A stretch of DNA of 64,000 nt from Spodoptera frugiperda (Eukaryota; Arthropoda; Insecta; Lepidoptera; Noctuidae): NCBI RefSeq assembly GCF_023101765.2, contig NC_064218.1, forward strand, positions 5,270,001 through 5,334,000. The letters are read 5' to 3'. The notes under the pieces were generated by a model that was given only the letters and a program-made list of their open reading frames with translations, had not been told where the DNA came from and did no database searches. This document shows positions 55,901-64,000 of this stretch, piece by piece. A program made the position numbers and the translations under genes. Each line of letters opens with the position of its first letter. Position 1 is the stretch's first letter.

Positions 55901-56670
55901 TTTAAGTAGCGAATCCAGAGCGCTTACCAGCGCTCTATTTTTTCCACACATGGGCAAACGTGGCAGTTTTGGTTTTAAAGGAGCAAATCTATACTCACGA
56001 ATCGCATCCTCCAAAGCACTCCTCAGTCGTTCATTGCACTGAGTACTTACTTGTTCAACCCTGTCGTCCACCACTCCAGCGGCAGGAGTGGTCGGTATCA
56101 CATTTTGTGACGCTATAGGTGTTTGTGTCACCTCTTGTGGTGGGGCGGGGACGACACGGTTGCGCAGTGCTTCTGAGCGCAGCCGATCAAGTGCAGCCTC
56201 GTCCAATCTACGATTGCGTTGGATGACCCGCACCTGATCCGAGAGTCGTTGAGCCGAGACGTTGACGGATGGCTCGAGTACCTGAAACATCGACAGCATC
56301 CTTTCACGGTACGCAGTGAGGTTGGTTCCTCCCTCCGTAGCACCATAGTACGCGCGCATGACGTTCTCATTTATTGTTTGAGACCATTTCATGCGCCGCG
56401 CACAACCACCGGTAGCGGGGACCCGTCCCGAGGTCTGTTGACCCCTGGCTCCCAAGCCCGTCGGTGGCCGGCCTCTCCTCGGCCGACGTGCAGGTGGTGG
56501 CGACGTCGGTGGGGAGAAATATTCGTCGCTCGAGCTCGACGCAACTACTGTCACCGGAAGTTCTTCGTGGTTGGGTTCCGGTGACGGCGAGGCGGAGCTG
56601 AGCGACGAGTCCGGGGATGGTGGGTGTGCGTAACATCGTCTTGCTCGTGTCAACATTTTTCACTTTTCAC
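52925..56670 (-). mobile_element. R4/Dong-type LINE, nearly full coding length
   Basis: One long protein frame, now frameshifted, with Myb-like N-terminus, reverse transcriptase, CCHC finger and restriction-like endonuclease, followed by a roughly 140-base AT-rich trailer. Three ATT repeats follow the 3' end near 52920, in keeping with the simple-repeat targets of the Dong group. The 5' end is approximate; no clear target duplication was found. Confidence 0.7.
53064..56656 (-). pseudogene. R4/Dong-type LINE polyprotein (RT + RLE), one frameshift
   Basis: Part 1 (ATG at 56656, stop at 54386, 756 codons): Ser/Pro-rich start, a Myb-like region (KWSQTINENVMRAYYG), then RT blocks WKSPGPDG, DYKKAYDSVPHTWL and GIFQGDSLSP, with the catalytic YMDD at about 704-707. 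Part 2 (to 53064, 457 codons in the next frame) continues the RT thumb and has a C-x2-C-x8-H-x4-C finger at 265-282 and an endonuclease core with KPD at 350-352, IIDVT at about 365-369 and a following Lys. The parts overlap at 54386-54437; one missing base after HVKRG would explain it. Order and motifs match R4-clade elements, which cut with a restriction-like nuclease. The rest is open, so inactivation may be recent, or the shift a sequencing error. Confidence 0.8.
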
Positions 56671-56936
56671 TAGTATAATATAATATAATTATCAAAACGA
56701 TTTTTGGCTTCTCCTGTCAGTGTCATGGTGTACATTTTTATTTCTTCTTAAATTTTATATAATAGATTTTAATTGCAGAAGGTTTCTTATTGTAAAAGAT
56801 TTCTTGATGATTTTGTTGATGATTTAATGTGAATATTGCTGTCCAAATCGGCTTTAATAAAATATTATAAAAACAGTGTAAAATTTGTATGTTGACATTT
56901 TTAGTGTTGCAAGTTTAATATTAATAATAATAATAA

Positions 56937-57650
56937 GTCCGCAAGGCAGCTTGTGGCGAGCTGTTGGGCAGTGGCGACCCCACGGACCTGACTCCCGGGA
57001 GAGGCCCTACTTTTTAACTCCGGTTAGTACTCGTGACTATCCGGAGTGGCCTCTCCTACCTCACTCTTGCCTTAATCGGCTGGTTTGAGTGGAGATTCGC
57101 AAGAGTGGAGTTGCCTTCAGCTCCACTTGGGGGAAGGACGTATCCCAGTAAGATGCTGGTAGGGGTCTTGACCGTACTTCCGGGATTGCTCTGATAGCCG
57201 TGGGATGCCCCCCCTTCCTCAAGCAGCTCAACGGATGTTGCTTCCCTTGTCGCTACATGCTAGCGGCCGTTTCCGGGGGCCCACTATTGAGTTTGCGAGT
57301 CACCCCCTGCCTGTTTATCCGTATTTTTCAATATTGGTCGGGGGCAGGGGCCATAGTCCCCATAGTTAACCGGTTAACTATTCCACAGCCACCCACACCC
57401 GTATCCCTATCATTTCCTTTTACCATATCTCGCAATAGTCCTGCATCAACCGGGGATTGTCCTTTGGTGTACTTCCATAGTGCATACAGGGATAATCGCC
57501 GGCTGATGTCCCCTTACATTTAGATTAAAATTGTTCAACGGGCCTCTGCGAGTTGGCTTCGGCCCCTCGTACGCCTTCCAAAGGTCCGGGACCCTGTGGT
57601 CCCGTGATTATGTAAAGAACATACATAATAATAATAATTATTATTATCAA
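56937..57650 (+). mobile_element. Short element inserted in a TAA repeat
   Basis: TAATAATAATAATAA ends at 56936 and ACATAATAATAATAATT follows from about 57630. Between them is GC-richer sequence, unlike its surroundings, with no intact frame. The end GATTATGTAAAGAACATAC before the TAA run looks like a retroposon 3' end. It may be an internally deleted, TAA-targeting element such as a Dong relative, in opposite orientation to the LINE beside it. Confidence 0.45.
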
Positions 57651-57905
57651 ATCTTTTCATAAACTGAACCTAATTGTCATTTGTTTTTTTTTGCGTGTGG
57701 AATAAATGTTTATTCTTTCTTTCTTTCCTTTCTAGTTCTCTTTTTTTTTTCGATTCCTATCGTCCTGAGTCAGGCGAGAGGGAGAATCAGACCCAGTGAT
57801 TGTTATCTATGTTATAATCAACAATTATCATATTGAATATTGCTTTTAGCTACACTTGATTATTATTACAAATAGGAGTCATGTATTTTATATTTATTTT
57901 TTCAG

Positions 57906-60900
57906 GTTTTTGTCCAAGAATGGCGCCTAGTTTTAGTGAAGAGCAACTGAACACGATTTGGCCGTTTACACATCGTGACTACAGTTTGCCGTTCAAAATC
58001 CTTCAGGTACGTAAGATCGTATCATCATCGCACATCAACAGTCTATGAGTGACCACTGCTGACCAAAGGCTTCTTTTCGCACGGAGAAGTTTTGAGCATT
58101 AATCACCACGCTTGCTCAATGCGGGTTAGCGATTTCAGACTTAGATATAATAAGACATTATAAGTCCGGGTTTTCTAATAATATTTTCCTTCACTGTTTG
58201 TCAGCGCTGTCTAAATAATCTTAGAAAGTACATCATAACTCGGAAAAAGTCACATTGGTACTTGCCGTTAGCAGGTTTCGAACTCGTACCCTCATACAGG
58301 AGAAGCATATACCATCGTAATCATCTTAGGCATCTTAAACCATCGTGTTACAACGACAATACGTATTGTACAATACGTAAGATAAGTCTTGGAAATTATC
58401 TAATTCTTACTTTTTATTAGACTTTTGTGATTATTGTATATAGTATACAGTCCCATACAGTCCCATAGTATACAGTCATTATTAGCATAATGACTATTAT
58501 GCTAATAATGACTTTATGGGGATTAATTATTTTGCCAGTTTCCAGAAGAATATAAACAAACTAGATTTAAAATTGCAGATTTTGAGCAAAAAGAAACATT
58601 GCCTTGTATTTTGTGTTAGCTTTTGTACTATAAGAAGATTGCTATGAATTTTTATTTTTCGAATAAATATACTAGTTCGTCTACGAATAAAATTTTCAAT
58701 CTGTAAAAGTTGAAGTAAATCTTAACAACGACTATCTTATTGGTCAAATAGTCTCAAGCTCGTCTGCCATGTAATCGGTGTCAGGTTGCATTTTGGGTCG
58801 AGTATATAAAATGGGATGTTTCATCGTGAGAGTATAACAAACTATTCTAACTAGTAGTGACTAACGTCAATCACATTAATTTTGTAACGGACCTAGTTTT
58901 TTTTTATTTACTATTTTTAGGGAGCTTTTATCCAAATACCTAACAAAATCAAATAAGTATATTATAAGCTATATAAATAAAAAGGAATCATTAATTAGGT
59001 CTAGATCGCAGGTTATGTTGCCTCGCCAGATCACGTAGTCATCTCGCGATATCCGTGGGATATGTTAAAAACTTTTGAATTAGTGCACTGTTCAATATCC
59101 AGTTTATTCAACTTTTATTTCTAATTATAGATGCTCTTTCATCATTGATCTTTCATAGTACACTGCATCAGCTATATACCTAGGTAAAAACGTAGAGAAA
59201 AGAAAGTTACCATAGTTTGAAAAAAAATCACGTTATAATGAATTCGTTTTATTTAGACACTGCCATCTACATTAAAATGAGTGTAGCTTTTAGACATGTA
59301 TGATTCGAGACGGTGGCGCCTATTGCCTAAATGGCGCAGTACAGGGGAGATGCACTTGTCACTTCTTCGTGTATCTTAAGGTGGCCTAGAGGCTGGTCGC
59401 CATTAGTGAGGCCGTGGATGAATTTGATTCCCACACCCTCGTGAGAGACGGGACACCGGGGTGGTTTTTAGTCAGTAAGAGTTTGATACTCCTTTTTTCA
59501 CCCTTTGTTTTTCCCAGGTTAGCGAGCCTAATGAGGATTTTTCACCTTAGGGCAATAAAAACTGTAGATATTTAACAGTAGATAGAGTTTTAAACATATG
59601 TCTCGAATAATCTGTTCAGATATCGGGAGGGAAAGTAGGTTATGGACAGTAAGTTTTCTAATTGTAGAGGATTTTTCAAGTTTCTTTTTTTATGGAATAG
59701 GAGGCAAACGAGCAAATGAGTCACCTGATGGTAAGCGATCAGCGCCGCCCATGGGCACCCGCGACACCAGAGGAGTCACAGTTGCGTTGCCGTTCTGAGC
59801 TTATTTGTATAAACGCAAACAAACCAATAGTTAACTCTTTCCCCCGTTTCTAATTTAGTATGGTTTAGAAGATATTATCAAAGATTGCATAATATTATGT
59901 CAGAACATCACGGTGATTTTCTAATACCACCAAAATGTTAAGCTCTTTTTTAATCTTATCATTTAAATGTACCATTAAATCTTATCATTTAAATAAGATA
60001 TGGAACTTGTTTTCTAAGTATAGCCTGATTAAATAGAATAACATAACATATCTGAGCATAGAAGAGGTGTTATAGAACCTATCATGCAACGTCACGCCTT
60101 TTATCCACGAAGGGGTAGGCAGAGGTGCGCATTACGGCACGTAATGCCGCTATACAATGTACGCCCACTTTTCACCATTTGTGTTATAGAACCTATTCTT
60201 ACTTATTATCAATAATTTTCATTCAGTTTGCAACTATGCATTCAACTGTTGCGGTAGTTATGGACGATACGTCGTGTATTTATGTACGAGCATAGTACCT
60301 TTAGTAAGAGTTTGCTTTATAAACCAACTAATCAGTACCATTACTCGTACCAAAACGAGAACACGTTCTGATTGGTTGTTTTTTTGGAACCGGCCAATCA
60401 GAACGCCGAACGCGCTCTCGTTTCGGTTACTTTAAACGTAAAACAAACTCATACTAAGGGTAATTAAAGGTAATTTATACAACAAAAATCGAGGGATCAG
60501 ACATCACAGTTCAAACGGTTTAGGTTTATCTGGGAACTCTGGCACCCGGTTCCTGTTTTTGTCACTAATGTGTATAGTTACTTGTTGGCTTAAGACACCC
60601 GCGAAAATTAGCGGGCGGTGGCGGGGGCGGTATATACATATAGCTACATTAACACATTAAACGCCTTGGGGAGGCAAAAGTTACCGGCGCTCTAGCTATT
60701 TTTATGTTATAAGCCGGTAAACGTGCCTACGGATCACCTGTACCCTTAGTACGGGCTTCCGTTACGTTGAACAAAAACGAAACGAGAACAAGTTCGGCGC
60801 TCGGATTAGCCGGTGCGAATAAACCAACCAATCCGAGCGCCCAACGGGCTCTCGGTTCGATCTCGTTAAACGTAAAGCTAACTCGTACTAAGGGTACTGC

Positions 60901-61046
60901 TCGTAAGCAATCGCCGCCACCCACGGACACTCGAAACATCACAGGATTTTTATTGGCAGTCAAAGTCCTAATGACCTTCTTTTTCCTCTTTTCAGCATTT
61001 GGAAGCCTACACCAAGCCTATTGGCACAATAGCAGACTGCTTATGA
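57906..61046 (+). CDS. Possible two-exon gene, 45-residue product, unknown function
   Basis: An exon-like block 57906-58006 lies between TTTATTTTTTCAG and GTACGTAAG. ATG at 57920 has a good context (AAGAATGG) and codes for MAPSFSEEQLNTIWPFTHR and ten more residues. A second block after TCCTCTTTTCAG at 60995 reads on in phase 0 (HLEAYTKPIGTIADCL) to TGA at 61044-61046. A 5' untranslated exon would be needed upstream. The product has no signal peptide or recognised domain. The 3-kb intron is full of repeats. Base composition of both blocks is higher in GC than the surroundings. It could also be two unrelated splice-like sites; no transcript evidence. Confidence 0.4.
58012..60730. other. Repeat-rich stretch
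   Basis: 58012-58270 matches 29030-29230 (GAGCATTAATCACCACG). 58475-58513 is a short palindrome (AGTCATTATTAGCATAAT and its inverse). 59400-59540 and 59690-59790 are retroposon pieces. 60089-60190 (-) is a tRNA-derived SINE fragment. 60295-60462 is a degraded hairpin MITE of the 60740-60897 family. Confidence 0.5.
60740..60897. mobile_element. Hairpin MITE, 158 bp
   Basis: The ends are GTACCCTTAGTACG and CGTACTAAGGGTAC, followed inward by TTACGTTGAAC and its partner GTTAAACGTAA. The whole sequence folds on itself. Related copies are at 60295-60462 and about 3055-3245. Confidence 0.75.
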
Positions 61047-61294
61047 AAAGCAAAAATCTCAACGACATTTTGACTGGCCACGTAATTAAATGCAAGACGC
61101 CTTGAGTAGCAGTCGCAGTTGTGACCACTCGAGCAACGGCCGGTTAGCAACGGAGCGGTTTATACACAGGTGGGTTATATTTTTAGATCACCACGTTGAT
61201 CTAGTGCGATCACTTGTGCGATCACTTGTTCCTTGAACCAGGTCCCACGTTGCAAACTTCAAAATGAAGTAGGAAACCCTATTTTTTTTTTAAA

Positions 61295-61475
61295 AAAACG
61301 TTGCCCCACACTAGGATTTTCTCCTATGTCGTGGGTGCGTTTATAAACATACAAGTTCACATACACATGACACCCAGACCCGAAACAACAATTTGTGGTT
61401 CACACAAAGAGTTGGTCCGTGCGGGAATTGAACTCACTACACGTTGCGCGCCAACCGTGCAGTCAATATTCTCCT
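61295..61475 (-). mobile_element. tRNA-like SINE
   Basis: Same family as 3308-3480 and 63471-63650. The minus strand begins GACTGCACGGTTGGCGCGC and has a degraded B-box. 61476-61640 has nothing further. Confidence 0.55.
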
Positions 61476-61827
61476 TCCCTTATTCTCCTTCTCAACCTTC
61501 AGGAGTTCCTGAGCAACTCCTGGTGGTTAGCTTGCTTTATCTTGTATAGTTTTTAATTTAATTAATCTTATAGCTTGTCATTTGAGAAGGTGAAAGCCTA
61601 AACACGGTTAAGAAATCGAAACAACATGATATTTTTGGGAAAAATAATTTATTAACTAAAATGTACAAACAAAGACAAAGTCGGTCACAGCATCCAATCA
61701 TATTGTGACCGACTTTAATCAAAGAGCCAAAGATGGTAACGGCTGACCTAAGCAATATTTATGACGACTAAAGACCCGTCATGAATATATCTTAGGCGAG
61801 ATTAACTTAATGTGTTACTATATATTC

Positions 61828-62393
61828 TTAGAATCCGAATCCGTGACCGTGACCACCACCGAATCCGTGGTCACCGTGACCGTAGCCGCCGTGTCCATGG
61901 CCGCCGTGTCCATGATCGAATCCGTGGCCACCGTATCCACCGTGCCCACCGTGTCCATGGTGGTCGAATCCATGTCCACCGTGACCCCCATGGCCCCCAT
62001 GGCCTCCATGCCCAAAGTCTCCATGGCCGCCATAGTGCTCGTGGCCGTGGTCATGGCCATGTCCACCATAGCCACCATACCCAGGCAGGCCATGGGCCAA
62101 CGCAAGGACGGCGCACACCACCAAAGCGAACAGTGCGAACTGAAATTAAAAAAAAGTTTAATTAGGAGTGTTTTTCAGTTATAAATCTGTATTTAAATTT
62201 AATAAAAGGCTAAAATATAATTTGTAAATTTAAAATTATTTTAGGGGTGGATACAAAAATTATAATTTTAATAAAATAGCTTTTTATAAACATATTATTA
62301 AAATTTGAATCGTAATATATTTTTTTAATTTAATTAATTTTAATTTTAACGTTTTCTACAGTTGAAATAGGCAGCAGAACTTACGGTTTTCAT
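61828..62393 (-). CDS. Peptide gene 17: long secreted Gly/His-rich protein
   Basis: Coding exons complement 62385-62393 (Met-Lys-Thr, GTAAGT donor) and 61828-62139 (acceptor ATTTCAG); intron 245 bases. The product has 106 residues: signal peptide MKTFALFALVVCAVLALAHG, then about 86 residues made almost only of Gly, His, Tyr, Asp and Phe, with GHGGHGGHGG runs and two FDHGHG/FDHHGHG blocks, ending GFGF. There is no RxxR site, so the mature form probably starts at LPGYGG after signal peptidase. Composition resembles beetle holotricin/tenecin-type Gly-His-rich proteins and some cuticle or silk glues; homology is not claimed. It lies about 13.5 kb from gene 16 but shares the 9-nt first-exon plan. 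Poly(A) signal (complement) at 61648-61653. Confidence 0.83.
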
Positions 62394-62411
62394 TGTGTAT
62401 GTTTCAAGTTG

Positions 62412-62447
62412 AATAACATTATTTTCTGAGGATCGTGAACATTTATA
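62412..62447 (-). promoter_or_regulatory. Promoter of peptide gene 17
   Basis: Complement of GTATAAAT, TATA core at 62442-62447, about 50 bases before the first exon. No clear TCAGT. Confidence 0.55.
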
Positions 62448-62459
62448 CGGGCGAGGATG

Positions 62460-63470
62460 GAGGTCAACATTCTAGTTTTCCCATTAAATTACGATTCTTA
62501 CTAAAATTGTGGGTATATTTTTTAAAAACAAAACTGGTTATAGGCGCTTCCTTATTATTAAATTAATCTAATATCATGGAAATTACAAATTGGTGAGATT
62601 AGTCATGGATTATTTGCTAAAAAAACATTATCTATAGGCTCAATACTTTTAATTGTATCGTTTCTTGGAAAATATGTTTTTAATGTAATTAAATTAACTG
62701 AAGAATGACTTCATATTATTTTATTATATTAAAATAATAAGTTTACTTCGTATAAATAAATTACTTAAGATTTATTTGCTGTAAAATAATAATTAATTTT
62801 GTGGACGTTATAATAAAAATATATTATATTTATTTACAGTGTGATTGACATAGCAACGTATACTTTAAATGAATTAAATTTCCAAGTACGTAATAAAAGT
62901 TTGTTACAAATTAATGTCGGATTTTAATAATTAAATAGATAATGGGTGTGTCTAATGCGTAGGCATTGTTAAAAATGTATTTATGCATACATACGTAAGT
63001 ATATGTATAATGTATACAATATCATTATATTATTAATAGCCAGTCATTCTATTTTTTGCACCTACATAATTAATAATAATCGATGCAATCAATAATTTAG
63101 TGTTTATAAAAATGCCAAAATGGTAGATGTTGAACGAATTTAGAAACTTTTTAGTCTAATTTGAGAAAACCGGTTACTGGAGAACTCAAAATTTTGTTTT
63201 CGTTATAGAAACGAAAATACCTAGTGATAATCTCTATGAAGATCAAAAATACGTTAAAATTTCAAAATTGACGATGAGAAAACATTTTTATTGGTAGCTC
63301 CGCTTATTTAGCCAGAATTACCGTCTTCTCCATAGGGAGATGAAAGACGGATAGCCTTATCCCTTGGGAAGGGGATTTATGACATACTTAACAACGTTTG
63401 AAGAGACTAGAACGAAAGAAAAAGACATAATATTATGGCATTGACTAAGATTAAAAGATCAATATTACTT
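62460..63470. other. Gene-free AT-rich stretch
   Basis: Very AT-rich with ATAATTAA-type runs and a CATACATACGTA microsatellite near 62986. No gene or boundary is recognised. Confidence 0.45.
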
Positions 63471-63650
63471 GACTGCACGGTTGGCGCGGTGGCCGTGCAA
63501 CGTGTAGCGGGTTCCATTCCCGCACAGAGCAACGCTTTGTGTGACCCACAAATTATTGTTCCGGGTCTGGGTGTTATGTGCATGTGAACTTTTCTGTTTA
63601 TAAAGCATCCACCACACAGAGTAAATCCCAGTTTGGGCACAGTATTAAAA
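63471..63650 (+). mobile_element. tRNA-like SINE, best copy of its family
   Basis: GACTGCACGGTTGGCGCGGTG head, B-box-like GGGTTCCATTCCC, then TTGTGTGACCCACAAATTAT and TAAAGCATCCACCACA. 63651-64000 shows no further feature. Confidence 0.65.
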
Positions 63651-64000
63651 AAATCTTGGTAGCATCATCATCTTTTTCTGGCTCTCTCTTCAAATTTCTC
63701 CCTTCTGTGACATATAATGCCCTTTCACTATAATTACGAGTATAAAAAGATAACCTACGAAGTAGTACTAATAGTAGTTACCTAAAGATAAAGTTGAGAT
63801 TTTGGGGTGTTTTAGATTTGGTGGTAAATTCCTTTTCGCTTTGGTGGAGAGCTAAGGGTACCTATACGATTATTTTACTGATTAAACCACATACATGTGT
63901 ATATTTACTTGTCCATATAGAACTACGTACAAGGACGTTATTATCCGGTAGAACCGGCCCTAACCTAACCTACATAAAATTGAGTATTCGTTCACGAATA

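Noticed and set aside
61810..62184. Long plus-strand frames over gene 17, one Thr/Val/Ser-rich and one Arg/His-rich
   Set aside because: Antisense of the Gly/His repeat; gene 17 on the minus strand has the signal peptide, splice sites and poly(A) signal.

Overview
This window looks like nuclear DNA from a moth or butterfly (Lepidoptera, probably a noctuoid). It is AT-rich, has short intron-bearing genes, and is packed with repeat types I associate with Lepidoptera: tRNA-derived SINEs resembling noctuid HaSE elements, short Helitrons with A|TC...CTAG|T ends, an R4/Dong-type LINE, a piggyBac-like MITE and hairpin MITEs. The taxonomic call rests on these patterns, not on a database match.

The main content is a cluster of 17 small secreted-peptide genes, numbered 1-17 here from left to right, except that gene 14's span encloses gene 15. 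All share one plan: a TATA box, in many copies a TCAGT-type initiator about 30 bases later, then a tiny first coding exon of exactly 9 nt (Met-Lys plus F, L, Y or T) ending at a GTAAG-type donor. A phase-0 intron follows, then one exon holding the rest of the signal peptide, a short acidic/polar spacer, usually an R-x-x-R site followed by Ser, and a tail rich in His, Tyr, Gly or Pro. I count 17 first exons and 17 second exons, and they pair without leftovers. The products read as prepropeptides releasing 23-31-residue His/Tyr/Gly-rich peptides. Histatin-like, metal-binding, antimicrobial or matrix roles are possible, but none is shown by sequence.

Layout: 1-3.8 kb, repeats. 3.9-21 kb, gene 1 and an amplified array of six near-identical genes (2-7, gene 6 inverted) in units of roughly 2.6-3 kb, one unit interrupted by an ORF1-only LINE insertion. 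21-25 kb, repeats including an LTR-retrotransposon remnant and a Helitron. 25-36.2 kb, gene 8 and the inverted pair 9/10; gene 9's intron carries a Helitron that itself carries a piggyBac-like MITE. Between genes 8 and 9 a 5S rRNA-headed retrotransposed chimera interrupts an RTE-type reverse transcriptase fragment. 37-48.4 kb, genes 11-16, including the inverted pair 11/15 and gene 15 lying inside the predicted intron of gene 14. 50.8-52.4 kb, a foldback element with two arms of about 668 bp. 52.9-57.7 kb, a frameshifted R4/Dong-type LINE and a short element lodged in TAA repeats. 57.9-61.1 kb, a possible two-exon gene of unknown function. 61.8-62.4 kb, gene 17, a long Gly/His-rich peptide. 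The rest is repeats.

The long reading frames rich in Val or Thr opposite the His codons are antisense shadows of the peptide genes. No rRNA operon, functional tRNA gene or CRISPR array was seen. Splice sites are read by eye, without transcript support.
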